Shown: positions 24,201 through 35,224 of the stretch, in pieces | Layout of the letters: each line of letters starts with the position of its first letter | Position numbering within the stretch: the stretch's first letter is position 1 | Assembly: GCF_039555335.1 (NCBI RefSeq) | Contig: NC_092647.1 | Coordinates: 14,556,094-14,620,093, forward strand | Source: Amphiura filiformis | Lineage: Eukaryota; Echinodermata; Ophiuroidea; Amphilepidida; Amphiuridae | Reading direction: 5' to 3' | DNA length: 64,000 nt | Translations under genes and position numbers: made by a program | The notes under the pieces: model-generated | What the model was told of the DNA's origin: nothing | Database searches by the model: none | What the model saw: only the letters and a program-made list of their open reading frames with translations

Positions 24201-27200
24201 AATATCCCTGATTTCAAACTTATTTTGATTATATAATTGCATTAATCGCAATGTTAGCTTTTTTGTGGGAAACTGGGACAAACATAGGCCTATATGCATT
24301 TTAGGGTGTTTTTTGTATGCTGTGACAAGCCTGTTACCCAGCAAACACAAAACGTTTTTAGAACACATTTAAATGTCGGGTATAAAGGGTATAATACGTT
24401 TTAATAAAATTCAAAACACATTTTTGAAAAACTGATGCTAGATGGTAGGTATAAAGTTCTCACAAAACCAGGAATGTGGCACAATTTTACTTTCGGAGGG
24501 TTTGAAATATATAATAGCTGTAATGATTAGAACCTACGCTTGAAAATTACATTTTTTAATCACATTATACTTTTGAAGATAGCCTATGGTACAATATTTA
24601 TCAAGGGTTCCGATCGTTCGAACTAGCAATAAAAGTCAAATTACATGGCTTAATGCCACTGAACATGTAAAATACCAAAAAATGTTTGGCAAAGATATCG
24701 CTGCCAAGCTTATTTTGACTTGAGTTTGGGTATGGTGGGGTGGGGGCTGGCTTATAATCCATTGATAGCAATGTTAGCTTTCCAGATCCCGGAGCTTCAT
24801 TATTGATACAACTTGTATTGTGATGTGATGTGATATTATTGTGATGTGATATGACTATGTGATGTGATGTGATATGACTATGATGTGATATGACTGATGT
24901 GATGTGATATGATTGTGATGTGATATGACTGATGTGATGTGATATGATTGTGATGTGATATGACTGATGTGATGTGATATGACTGTGATGTGATATGACT
25001 ATGATGTGATGTGATATGATTGTGATGTGATATGACTGTGATGTGATGTGATATGATTGTGATGTGATATGACTATGATGTGATGTGATATAACTGTGAT
25101 GTGATATGACTGATGTGATATGACTATGATGTGATATGACTGTGATGTGATGTGATATGACTGTGATGTGATATGAATGATGTGATATGACTGTGATGTG
25201 ATATGACTAATGTGATATGACTATGATGTGATATGACTGAAATGATGTGATATGACTATGATGTGATATGACTGATGTGATGTGACATGATTGTGATGTG
25301 ATATGACTGTGATGTGATGTGATATGACTGTGATGTGATATGACTATGATGTGATGTGATATGGCTGTGATGTGGTATAACTGATGTGATATGACTGTGA
25401 TGTGATATGACTGATGTGATATGACCATGATGTGATATGACTGATGTGATGTGATTGTGATGTGATATGACTATGATGTGATGTGATATGACTGTGATGT
25501 GATATGACTATGATGTGATGTGATATGACTATGATGTGATGTGATATGACTCTGATGTGATATGACTGTGATGTGATATGACTATGATGTGATGTGATAT
25601 GACTGTGATGTGATATGATTGTGATGTGATGTGATATGACTGTGATGTGATATGACTATGATGTGATGTGATATGATTGTGATGTGATATGACTATGATG
25701 TTATGTGATATGACTGTGATGTGATATGACTGTGATGTGATATGATTGTGATGTGATATGACTATGATGTGATGTGATATGACTGTGATGTGATATGACT
25801 GTGATGTGATATGACTGATGTGATATGACTGTGATGTGATATGACTGTGATGTGATGTGATATGATTGTGATGTGATATGACTGTGATGTGATATGACTG
25901 ATGTGATATGACTATGTGATGTGATATGACTGTGATGTGATATGACTGTGATGTGATATGACTGTGATGTGATATGATTGTGATGTGATATGACTATGAT
26001 GTGATATGATTGTGATGTGATATGACTGTGATGTGATATGACTGTGATGTGATATGACTGTGATGTGATATGACTGATGTGATATGACTGATGTGATGTG
26101 ATTGTGATATGATGTGATATGACTGTGATGTGATATGACTATGTGATGTGATATGATTGTGATGTGATATGACTGTGATGTGATATGACTATGATGTGAT
26201 GTGACTGACTGTAATGTGATATGACTGTGATGTGATGTGATATGATTGTGATGTGATATGACTATGATGTGATATGACTATGATGTGATGTGATATGACT
26301 GTGATGTGATATGACTGTGATGTGATATGACTGATGTGATATGACTGTGATGTGATATGACTGTGATGTGATGTGATGTGATATGATTGTGATGTGATAT
26401 GACTATGATGTGATGTGATATGACTGTGATGTGATATGACTGTGATGTGATATGACTGATGTGATATGACTATGTGATGTGACATGACTGTGATGTGATA
26501 TGACTGATGTGATATGACTGTGATGTGATATGATTGTGATGTGATATGACTATGATGTGATATGATTATGATGTGATATGACTGTGATGTGATATGACTG
26601 ATGTGATATGACTGATGTGATGTGATTGTGATATGATGTGATATGACTGTGATGTGATATGACTATGTGATGTGATATGATTGTGATGTGATATGACTGT
26701 GATGTGATATGACTATGATGTGATATGACTATGATGTGATGTGACTGACTGTAATGTGATATGACTGTGATGTGATGTGATATGATTGTGATGTGATATG
26801 ACTATGATGTGATGTGATGTAATGTGATGTAATGTGATGTGAGGTAACATTGCATTCAAAAGGAGATTAATGAAATAAAAAAAAGTTATGGGTTTGAATT
26901 ATTATATTTATTTAAAAATTGTGTTAATTCTTATCAGTTAATACAAAGACGTCTGGATGGTTCCCAACTCTTCAATCTAACCTTCAGTGAGTATGGAACT
27001 GGATTTGGCAATCTGTGTGGAGAATTCTATTGGGGCAATGACAACCTGAAGTCACTTATGGGTGGTGATAAATACAACCTGTGAAAAAAAAAAAGTTTGG
27101 CAAAGATATTGCTGATTTCAAGCTTATTTTGACTGAGTTTGGGTGGGGTGGGGACTGGCTTGGCTTATATTCCATTGATCGCAATGTTAGCTTTCCAGAT

Positions 27201-29113
27201 CCGGGACCTTCATTATTGACACAACTTGTATTGTATTGTGATGTGATGTGATGTGATGTAATGTAACCTAATGCAATGTAACTTGATGTGATGTGATGTG
27301 ATGTGATGTGATGTAATGTAGCCTATAACGTAATGTGACATTCAAAAAGGTGATGAATGAAATAAAAAAAAGTTACGGGTTTGAATAATTATATTTATCT
27401 AAAAATTGTGCTTAACAGTTAATACAAAGACGTCTGGATGGTTCTCAACTCTTCAATCTAACCTTCAGTGAGTATGGAACTGGGTTTGGCAATCTGTGTG
27501 GCGAATTCTATTGGGGCAATGACAACTTGAAGTCACTTATGGGTGGTGATACATACAACCTGCGAGTCCGTTTATTCAGTTTCAACGGCACCAGTCGTTA
27601 TCAACAGTATGATCAATTTAGGGTACATAAGGGTGACAGTGAACTGGAGTTAAAGGTTGCTGGTGCAGGGAGTGCAGGTTAGTAAATCAGGCACCGTGCC
27701 AAAATGGTCATCATGGTCATGTTCTGGGACACATAATTTATAAAAATTACCCACTTGCCTTAAGGACAACTAAAAAAAACCCTAAAGACTTATAAAAAAC
27801 ACTTGACACGGTTAAGCCAAAGTGTTTTTTAAAACTTTTGATGACATTACCAGGGGCGTAGCAAGAGCACCAGGCCCCACGGCCAGGCCAAAATTTGGAG
27901 GCCCCGAACTCACGTGCCAAGGTAGGCATGTGCACTCAAGTCCGTGCCCAAGTTTTACGTATAATATAGAGGGGACTAACATATTTTGTTATATAAATAA
28001 ATTCAATTTCAGACTATTTTAGCCCCAGATCAACATGATATCCGTCACTTGAATGTGTGTGAAGCACGCAAAAATTCTACAACTTTGCCCTATTTTGGCT
28101 AAAAAACATGCTGTTGTTGAGGAGAAGGATGCATCAGGCAGTTGGGCCCTGGACCCGTGCCCAAATCCGGCCCTGCTATCAGCCTTTATTTAATTTTCGC
28201 GTTTGTGCTCGGGGCCCCTGAACCCTCGGGCCCATGGACTTCGTCCACCCTGTCCCCCACTTGCTACGCCCCCGGACATTACTCATGTTTCAAGTTGGAA
28301 ATACTTAGATTTAAGGCAGCTATTGCAACTACAATGAGTTAACCCAATAACAGCTTTTGAATTTAGTCAAAATTTGAACACAATCTCAAAATTCAGCTTC
28401 ATAACTTTTATTTTTCGTATATAATAGTGCAAAAAGCAAAAACGTTAATATATACAGGGATATGCGAGTTCCTCTTTTCAGCAGATTTCCTCTTTTTTTG
28501 TTGCCATAAAATTTACGCATTTTCTTTTATTTTCAGCTACTATATAGCGTTTATTCCTTTTTTATAGTAATTTTCCTCTTTTTTGGTCTGTGGCCTCTCA
28601 CACCCTGTATAAGAACCACTCTTATATAGAATATTTTGTTTAAATTAAAAATATATTGTTTTATTTTGACAGATGAAACATAGCTCAATCATTAAACTTT
28701 AGTTCGACCTAAATGAGAATAAATGTTCAACTAATGTTAGAAAGTAGATTTTTTGAATAGAAAATTGTACGAGTCCTCGGAAGCATTCTAGCTCATTCTT
28801 GATTGTTATACCATGAATTTGAACCATTTGCACATATATTTGTCGTCTACTTTTAGGTGATGGCTTGAAAGATCTTAACACCGAAAAATTCAGCACATAT
28901 GATGACGACAATGATGGTGATAGCAACCGACATATTGCAGATGAGTACCAATCAGGATGGTGGTTTAAGAAAGAGTTGGGGACACCACTAAGTAATCTTA
29001 ATGGGGTGTATTATAGGCCTGAGGAACCACGACAACCATGGCATGGTATTATATGGGTCAATGATGAGTCATTAATGGAAACAAAGATGAAGATACGACT
29101 TCCTCTGGTATGA
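18085..29113 (+). CDS. Fibrinogen-related protein, gene model (5' end uncertain)
   Basis: Five joined exons: 18085-18279, 22949-23119, 24006-24136, 27419-27677 and 28857-29113. Phases agree at every junction (1-1, 1-1, 1-0, 0-1), giving about 337 residues to a TGA stop. Order: a Cys-containing module (residues 1-65), a Thr/Ser-rich linker (66-115), then a fibrinogen C-terminal domain (about 118-337). Domain marks are CDMKNGGW, IQRRLDGS, YGTGFGNL, GEFYWGND, YNLRVRLF, the calcium-site-like DDDNDGD, and SNLNGVYY. Such proteins are typically secreted or membrane-anchored lectin or adhesion proteins in invertebrates. The usual late Cys pair (NCA and C before SNLNG) is absent here. The true start codon lies upstream of 18085, possibly at 16975. 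Confidence 0.85.
18595..19082. mobile_element. hAT-type non-autonomous element with polypyrimidine core
   Basis: The exact 8-bp duplication AATGCATG lies at 18587-18594 and 19083-19090. The left end caggggcgtaaccag is matched inverted by ctggttcgccactg. An 8-bp duplication with CA(G)-type ends is the known hAT signature. There is no transposase frame. The right half is a CT-only tract. Confidence 0.88.
18832..19018. repeat. Polypyrimidine tract of about 190 bp
   Basis: The plus strand is almost purely C and T (runs such as cttccctctttctttccc). The Lys/Glu/Arg-rich frames on the minus strand here are artefacts of the tract. Mirror-like pyrimidine tracts can form triplex (H-) DNA. Confidence 0.85.
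19198..19743. mobile_element. Family D copy, right end lost
   Basis: It begins after TTAA (19194-19197) with gggaagaacgtttggacag and follows the complete copy at 13905 through both arms. It breaks off at about 19743, where poly(T) and LINE-related sequence begin, so the right terminus and TTAA are missing. Confidence 0.7.
19744..22065 (+). mobile_element. 5'-truncated CR1/L2-type LINE
   Basis: The remains of a non-LTR retrotransposon ORF2 run from about 19863 to 21340, followed by a long 3' region ending in an (ATT)n tail at 22041-22063, typical of CR1/L2-group elements. The start is abrupt, and no endonuclease domain is present. The element lies in the first large intron of the fibrinogen-related gene, in the same direction. 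Confidence 0.85.
19863..21340 (+). pseudogene. Broken LINE ORF2 (reverse transcriptase remains)
   Basis: Conserved blocks lie in shifting frames: a basic linker (CPWYTDELRLAKQKKRQAER), DSPTKSCPLDPIPT, then directly VYGVPQGSV and ADDTQVYLLFHPDD, followed by the C-terminal HRLQRL and LKLHWLPVCKRVQYKVLL blocks. Several hundred bases of the fingers/palm region are missing between the second and third blocks. The catalytic Y-A-D-D box reads C-A-D-D. Frames change at about 20100, 20350, 20990 and 21290. It cannot make a working enzyme. Confidence 0.88.
22195..22436. mobile_element. Fold-back element of about 240 bp
   Basis: The left arm (gcaaataaaagccgccttac, then ggagggttaatagaataata) is mirrored by the right arm (tattctattaaccctcctc, then ggtggcttttatttgc). 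The inner pair repeats tcgcatctat/atagatgcga. No coding capacity is seen. Confidence 0.75.
22728..22912. mobile_element. Fold-back element next to an exon acceptor
   Basis: Ends actgcaaaaac and gtttttgcagt, with an inner inverted pair ggaccgcacc/ggtgcggtcc. It ends only 36 bases before the exon at 22949, so it borders the branch-point/polypyrimidine region. Confidence 0.75.
22949..23119 (+). CDS. Exon: Thr/Ser-rich linker leading into the fibrinogen domain
   Basis: The acceptor follows a pyrimidine-rich stretch (tgtctttcatctatttgctactaaag) and the donor is CAAG|GTAGGC. It is a 171-base, phase 1-1 exon. It codes for a Thr/Ser/Pro-rich stretch (KTTTTTEPRPTSS and similar), a likely O-glycosylated stalk, and ends SGDCPTLQ, which supplies the first Cys of the fibrinogen domain. 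Confidence 0.75.
23120..24005 (+). other. Intron, nothing recognised
   Basis: AT-rich, without clear element ends or coding segments. A short T-rich acceptor tract lies just before 24006. Confidence 0.6.
24006..24136 (+). CDS. Exon: start of the fibrinogen domain
   Basis: It follows a T-run acceptor (ttttttttcag) and ends at GGATG|GTAGGT, phase 1 to 0. It encodes SCRAAYESGYNTTDGVFVLS through RANCDMKNGGWM, the N-terminal part of the domain where family members read SGVYxI...YCDM...GGWT. Confidence 0.85.
24137..24819 (+). repeat. Intron with relic duplicates of its own 5' end
   Basis: The exon-end/donor phrase ctggatggtaggtataa at 24131 recurs changed at about 24433 (ctagatggtaggtataa), followed by a similar aaaaccaggaa block. 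The block atttcaaacttattttgatt to gcaatgttagcttt (24211-24261) recurs at 24709-24782 and at 27117-27193. The intron has therefore grown by repeated local duplication. Confidence 0.7.
24820..26834 (+). repeat. Satellite of TGATGTGATATGACTG-type units, 2 kb
   Basis: About 2 kb of variable 10-16 bp units built from tgatg and tgata words with gactg/gacta spacers. The His/Ser/Ile repeat frames on the minus strand are artefacts. A short 110-bp version lies at the matching place in the downstream duplicate (27228-27340). Confidence 0.95.
26938..27084 (+). pseudogene. Duplicated fibrinogen exon with early stop
   Basis: It has a proper acceptor (ttatcag) and the same coding start, IQRRLDGSQLFNLTFSEYGT, as the exon at 27419, at very high identity. 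After YNL it meets TGA exactly where the duplication breaks into intron sequence, and there is no donor. It is a partial exon copy. If spliced in, it would truncate the fibrinogen domain; otherwise it is ignored. Confidence 0.85.
27228..27340 (+). repeat. Short TGATG repeat, ancestral form of the satellite
   Basis: Runs of tgatg with taatg variants lie between the same flanking phrases (acttgtattg before, acattcaaaa after) that bound the 2-kb array upstream. Confidence 0.85.
27419..27677 (+). CDS. Exon: central fibrinogen domain
   Basis: Acceptor cttaacag, donor GCAG|GTTAGT, 259 bases, phase 0 to 1. It encodes IQRRLDGS, GFGNLCGEFYWGND, YNLRVRLFSFNGTSRYQQYD and FRVHKGDSELELKVAGAGSA. Family members read GNLxGEFWLGN, so the Cys in GNLCGEF is unusual. 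Confidence 0.9.
27851..28274. mobile_element. hAT-type non-autonomous element, 424 bp
   Basis: The exact 8-bp duplication GACATTAC lies at 27843-27850 and 28275-28282. The ends are caggggcgtagcaag and, inverted, cttgctacgcccccg. There is no transposase frame. It sits in the last intron of the fibrinogen-related gene. Confidence 0.92.
28857..29113 (+). CDS. Terminal exon: end of the fibrinogen domain
   Basis: Acceptor cttttag, phase 1, stop TGA at 29111. It encodes DGLKDLNTEKFSTYDDDNDG, HIADEYQSGWWFKKEL, LSNLNGVYY and WHGIIWVNDESLMETKMKIR. The calcium-loop acidic residues are kept. Positions that are Cys in most relatives are Arg (after N, before HIA) and a non-Cys residue (before LSNLNG). 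Confidence 0.9.
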
Positions 29114-29883
29114 ATATTTCATATAGCTCGGGCATGATGGAAATATCAAAATTGTGGTGAAAGGGTATAAGAAAATTCAAATTTCATTTGCGAAATTCCA
29201 GAAGGGGTAAGAAATTGATTCTCATATCTTATTTGGATCCCACTGCCACATAGAGGTCACTTTTAACTTTTTTTGTGTTCAAATTCCATTTACAGTCACT
29301 TTTAGTATTACACTTTTTACTAATACTGGCATGGTACCCAACCAAGATCATCATCTTCTAGTCTTCGAACTGTGGCAAATAACTTTATGGTTGTAGGCAT
29401 GCTAGATAGAGATACAAATATTTCAAATGCTATTATATTCTACATAAAACCAAGTCATATTTTTGACACCAAAAAGTGCAAAACCAAAACTTATTTCCAG
29501 TCAAAAGTTATGTGTAACAAATTGATACCAGTAGGGTAGGCCTAATTACAATTGGGCATTTTAAAACCAATTTTGCTAGCAAGTCAAGGCAGAAATGTAT
29601 TATAGGAATGGCACCAGATAAATCTTTGCTTTATAAATATTGTGAGGAAACTAAATGCAAGAACTTATCAAAGTTAATGGATAGTTTGATCACCCACAGT
29701 TTCTCCATCAAAATGAAGATTTTGATATCAGTGGAAAGCCCATATTGGTCACCGACCCCGTGTCAGGGCAGAAAAATAGTTGTTGAAGTTTGTTAGCCAA
29801 CCTTTTTTTTTTGTATGTGAATGTCCCATTTATTTTTCACACAGTAAATATAGGTATGGCTCTTGTCATCAAAAGGTATTTGA
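29114..29883. other. Downstream region, nothing recognised
   Basis: AT-rich sequence after the fibrinogen-related stop codon. I could not identify a convincing polyadenylation signal. Confidence 0.5.
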
Positions 29884-30022
29884 AATTGACTGCTCAGTGC
29901 CAGTAGTGGCTAAGTGCAACAGCTACCCTGTGAACATTTGACAATTTACACACAGTATATTGTACTCGCCTACACATGGCAGCTATTGCACTTACCCACT
30001 TCTGGCACTGAGCAGTCGAAAT
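29884..30022. mobile_element. Second copy of the CGACTGCTCAGTGCC fold-back element
   Basis: The left end attgactgctcagtgccag and right end ctggcactgagcagtcgaaat are inverted copies, with the same middle as at 12720. Confidence 0.8.
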
Positions 30023-30252
30023 TTGAAATACAAGCATGAAAGTGCGTAGGAGGGGAGTGGAAGTCGAAGTCATTCAGCCGGATCATCCGCTAGTCCTAAG
30101 GTGTTTTAGTCCAAATATTTGCTCCTGCTCCTAACCCCCTACCCACCTTTTGGACTAGAAAACTTTTTTAATGTGTTTCAGACTGGTGAATAGTCAATCT
30201 CAAGACTAGCGCCCGCCCGCCCGCACACCATTCAGCCAAAGATTATTTCAAC

Positions 30253-30440
30253 CAGTGGTGGCGCTACAGGGGGGGGGGGCAAGGGGGCACTTGCCCACCC
30301 AAATATTTTTCTTGCCCCCCCCCCCCCCACTTTTGAGGCAAAACCCCAAAAATTACGTAATGTTTCACTTTTTGCTGCAATTTTGCACCCCCCCTTAAAT
30401 TCACTCTGCCCCCCCAATAAAATTCTTGGTGCTGCCACTG
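30253..30440. mobile_element. hAT-type non-autonomous element, 188 bp
   Basis: The 8-bp duplication ATTTCAAC lies at 30245-30252 and 30441-30448. Ends are cagtggtggcgctac and ggtgctgccactg. The centre has C- and G-runs. Confidence 0.9.
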
Positions 30441-30448
30441 ATTTCAAC

Positions 30449-31738
30449 ATGTGATGAAATTAGACCATCCTCCTTTAATCTTGCAGCATATATAATATCA
30501 CCTAATTCAGTTCATGTGACGCATTATTCTTGTAATCAGTAATACACACCAGTCTATTTGTGTGGGTTATAAACAAAGAGTCTGGTTACAAATTTGATGT
30601 AATGAGTCCTCAATCTACACTGAAATGATGGTAAAACTTGATAATCTTTTGTATAATATAACTGGCCTGATCATAATGCGGAATCAAAAATAACACCATA
30701 AAACACACAATAACCATATAAAATAAGATACAAATGTTAACTCTTTATTTAAAATATGAGCATAACATAACCATGTATAAAGTGTACAATATAGTTACAA
30801 TCTACAGAGTGAAACTTTTTGAAAGTCATAATTTCTCAATTTTAATAGATAAGATAGAATGTGGTTATATTTTCCTTGATACACTGTTATTAACACTATG
30901 ATTAGGTGACAAGAAAAACCCTGTTCTACAGGCAGACCGACCATTCAAGTAGGGTTGTCGGTTGGTCAGGCGTTTTTTTTTTTGGAGGCTAAATTTACCC
31001 TAAAATTTCATTAAAATCTGAAAGAATTTTTGCTAACATTTTCTAAAAATGTTCAACCAAAATTAATAAATTTTAGCCCCAAACTGCTGATTTTACATGA
31101 ATTTAGCAAAAATTTAGAAAAAAAAATCTCCAAAATGCAAATTCTGGATTGGCCCCATAGAACAGGGGTTTTCTTTTGTCGCCTTATCACCCAAATTCGG
31201 TAAAACAAGAACAGGCACTGACCTTTATAAAATGACAACAACAAAACTATCTATGCATGCACCATGTTTTGTTTATTATTTTGATTTTGCGCACAAGTCC
31301 ACATTTATATGCCAAGTCGGCAACCCATCAATAAAAATCCTGGTAAAGCCATGCAAAGTCAATTTAGAGTTTCTCGTAACAAACTTGGTCATTTTATTTC
31401 AATATTCATTATTTTTATTATTATCAGTTTTATTATCAGTCAAAATGTGGCATTAAATGCAGTCTTCTATGCTAATTTGCTCAATATATTTACTTAGGCA
31501 CTTTCCAGCGGGTGTAGTTCATGAAGCAAATTCAGACTGCGTTCTGAGTTGATGGGGTTTTGTTATTGCAAAAAATACGCTTTTTGAAAAATCCCAATAT
31601 TGTATTTCAAACTTGAGAGCGACTCCGAATTGACTTTGCTGGGCCTTATTTGGGTTTGATTCACTCTTATGCCCCATTGAAAATGAGGGCCACAGAGTAC
31701 AGCTAGTTGAGGTGTGTCATCCTATATATATCAATGTC
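30449..31738. other. Intergenic, nothing recognised
   Basis: AT-rich; the frames at 31053-31497 show no family features. Confidence 0.5.
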
Positions 31739-31740
31739 TA

Positions 31741-32280
31741 TTCCAGTTGAAATCCATACACCTGGCCCTCTATTGAAGACATTTCAAATTAGTTTACCTG
31801 AATGGATGGTTCCATTTGAAATCTATGCCCCCTGTGTAGGAGATTAAAGTCATGTCTTCCATAGAGGGTGTATGAATTTCAACTGGAATCGGCAAATACT
31901 ATTTACCACTTACAAATATTGCACTTGTTATCCCAAAAATAAAATAATATCCCGGTACTGTTTAGTAATAGTTTGTATAAACAAATGGCATCACCGTAAA
32001 ATGGTGAAAATAAGTTGGTCACATTGATTGGGAATGTAGAAAAAAAATCAAGAATATTTCTTTCATTATTCAGAGTGTGATAATGGGCTATTCCAAATTG
32101 AATCCATACACCCCCTACAGAAGACATAACCTTAATCTCAGAAAACCACACAGGGGTGCAGATTTCAAATGGACTCGCCCATTATGTTAACCCCATTTGA
32201 AATTCACACTCCCTGTGTGGAAGATTAAGGTCATGTCTTCCAAATATTAGGGAGTGCATGGATTTCAACTGGATAACCCA
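31741..32280. repeat. Two copies of the dispersed 'gttgaaatccatac' fold-back repeat
   Basis: Copy 1, about 31741-31890, runs from ttccagttgaaatccata to tgaatttcaactggaat. Copy 2 is about 32085-32275, with ccaaattgaatccatacacc and tggatttcaactgga. Both contain gaagacat/atgtcttcc and a central inverted second pair. The same family is at 2894, 37450 and 43617. Confidence 0.75.
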
Positions 32281-34217
32281 ATTATGCAATAATTGTTCCC
32301 TAATATAATACATACATTGTTCACGGACTGTCCTGTTATAGAAATTATTAATTGAATTGTTACGGTCTACCTAATTAATTAACCATTAAAAAGGTTACCA
32401 AATACATTAGGCCGAATAAAAAAGAACATGTTTCTTGTCCCCTCCCGCTTCATTTTGTGGGGCCGCTTCAAATTTATTTTTATTTTTTTAAATTCAGTTA
32501 TAACTTTTGAAGAAAGATGTCTAGGAAGTTGAGATGTTTTCTATAGCTCTGCTAATATGCAAGAATCACTTCTGGATGGTTCTGTGATCACTAGAGGGGC
32601 GTACCTACCAGAACAATAAAATAAAAAGGGCCTCCTCCTTTTCAGGCATTACGCTAATATACGGGTATTTATATGGTTATTTACACCTATTTTTTAATAA
32701 AAAAATAGAAAATAACAAGCCCCTCTTCCTCCTTATTTTTGAAAACCCGGACAAGAAACATGTTTTTATTTTTACTCTGCCTTACCCAACTTTGATTAGT
32801 TGTCACCAATGAAGGCATATAGTATGTCACACAGGTGCACCTGGCAAGCTTTGATGTTTTTTATGCGTTCTGTGTGTATTGTGTTGTGGTATTTACACAA
32901 GCAAAGCTGCTTGACCATTCATTGCTCAATTTCACTCTTTTTGTTCCAAAAATGCTGGAGGTAGTACACTGTTTTGAGCCCCAGAAGTGACAATCCAATA
33001 CAACATATTTTCCATAGCTTAAAGCACATGTTGGGCTTTCTCTATATTCATTCTACATCCCCTATGATCAAGGCTACCAAGTAGCTAGGCTACTGTGCAC
33101 AAAATTAGAAGTGAAATATTTTCTTTCCCTTGTACCCCAACACTAACCTTAACCAGGGCTCGAAGTATGTTTTGCCAATGACAAATAATTTTCCTGGATG
33201 CTATTCTACGAAATTTGAAAGTGCCCTTAGCCCTTGTGTGATTTGAGCCCAAACCTTAACCCTAAACCTACACCCTATAACACTTATTTCAAATACCCAA
33301 AATTTAGTTCATGATTTTTATGTGTATTGTATAGTGAGACATTTTAAGTTTCCATGATTTTTACCCTGGGAAAACTCCTTGCATTAGGGGTAGGTAAGTT
33401 CTGCCTTTAAGACCTCTTTTTAAAGCTCTTTTTTCCATTCAGGAGAGTAGACCCCCCCACATCAAGCTCTTATTCCATTTTGGAGACCCCCTTCCCCATT
33501 TGAAGTTCCCAGAGACTTTGGTAAAATTTGCCTTCAAATACTCCCAAATAGGCTTCAAATTTAAACACTCCAATCACTTACTTATGAGAAATTTTCGCCC
33601 CAAAAGGCAAAACAAAAGACCCCATTTTCATGTCCTCAAAATCTGTTCCAGAGCCTGCATTTTTGAAATCTGTGTGGCACTTACGTACAAAACCTTTATT
33701 GGAGTACTGTTCCCCTGTGGGATTTTTATCCTTATAAACAGTTTTATGGTTTGATTTTTAATTTGTGGTTCAGAAAAAATGTGAAAATTAAAACCTTCAA
33801 AAATGTCCCATTATAACGTGTCCTAGCTTCAAAAGCATCATACCATTTCATTTTACAAATATGTATACATAATTATATTAAGTAGTACATAAATTAAGAA
33901 TGTCAATCAAGTTATTACATCTTAAGTAGTCAAGTAAAAATAAATATATAAATTACATGGAAGCACAGAGTAGTTTGGAATAAATAGTACGTTCATCCAA
34001 ATGTTTGTTGTCAAACAGGTACCTTTTCATTACATTTCTTTCAATTTCAGCATGCCTTTTTCCCCCAAGTGATATTGCTATCCTTCCAACAGAATGTATA
34101 AACACTGAATCAAATCAAAAGGTTTGTATTTCTAAATGTTTGTTAATTTCTGTGCAGAACAATCATCACCAAAACAAAAATAATATTTGAGTTGGCAAAC
34201 TGTTTCATATTATCACT
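32281..34217. other. Intergenic, nothing recognised
   Basis: No splice-bounded coding segment or element ends found. Short C-rich fragments lie at about 33440-33500. Confidence 0.5.
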
Positions 34218-34225
34218 GAGGGAAA

Positions 34226-34437
34226 CAGGCCCATAGGCAGGAGGTGGGGGGGGGTATGGTTTTGGTGATGCACCCCCCCCCCCCAAATGCCAAAGGCCCA
34301 AAAGTCCCATTTGCAAGAGTAGCCTTTTTGGTCCAAAAATGTCCAAATCCACCCCAAGTCCAAAAAGGTTCAAATTTGAAAAAAAGGCCCACTTTTTCAA
34401 AATTGGCACCCCCAAATAAATCCTGGCTACGGGCCTG
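34226..34437. mobile_element. hAT-type non-autonomous element, 212 bp
   Basis: The 8-bp duplication GAGGGAAA lies at 34218-34225 and 34438-34445. The ends caggcccataggcagga and tcctggctacgggcctg are inverted copies. Confidence 0.92.
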
Positions 34438-34552
34438 GAGGGAAACATAAATTTTAGTCAACAAAGAAGCATGTTCCTCTTGAGTATATTACTTGATTTA
34501 GTGATTGTCTCCTGGTTCAAAAGTTGGACACTTATAACCATAGACTTAGACA

Positions 34553-34792
34553 ACAGAGATACAGATCATTCACCAACAGGCAAAGTCCCAGGGCTTTGTA
34601 TGCTGAGAATTCTTGCATATTCATGAGGGCATATGATTGGCCCGCACTACTTGATGAGGCAAGACCATAAACTACAGAGATACAGATTATTTACCAACAG
34701 GCAAAGTCCCAGGGCTTTGTATGCTGAGAATTCGTGCATATTCATGAGGGCTAATCATTCAATTGTGTGTGTCTACCAACTCACACCAGGGT
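34553..34792 (+). repeat. Direct duplication of 121 bp
   Basis: The segment starting acagagatacagat is repeated with an offset of 121 bases (34553 and 34674), including the identical phrase aggcaaagtcccagggcttt. Confidence 0.85.
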
Positions 34793-35224
34793 TGTGTGCG
34801 ATAGAGAGTTGTGTGTCTTCGCGTTTACGCGAAAGATTATATAAATACGCGGTGCTTGCGTAGCAGTTTCAAATGTTGCACCCCTTGGAACAATTGGGCT
34901 TCATTAACGAATGATGCTGGGTCGTTGCCAGTTATTTAATTCACTGTCGTAGTGCACGTTAGACTGGATCACGCTTTCTTTGTTACGAGCCACTGATCGA
35001 AATGATCACAACACAAAGCCTATGGCATATCAAAATTTGGAACAGGTGTATGGGGCCAGGCTTGGAGCAGTAACCAATGGTTACTAACGTGCACTACAAC
35101 AGCGAATGGTTGATACATAAATGTGATCCAACATGCTAATGTTGCTAATTTTGAAAATGCGAGTTATCACCATTAAGATTATTGCTCATAATCTAATCTT
35201 GGTTGTGATGTTATGACATTCAGA

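Noticed and set aside
25207-26485. His/Ser/Ile repeat proteins on the minus strand
   Set aside because: Translations of the tgatgtgatatgac satellite.
34213-34464. Overlapping frames at 34143-34464 on both strands
   Set aside because: They lie in a 212-bp hAT-type element with G and C runs; not protein coding.
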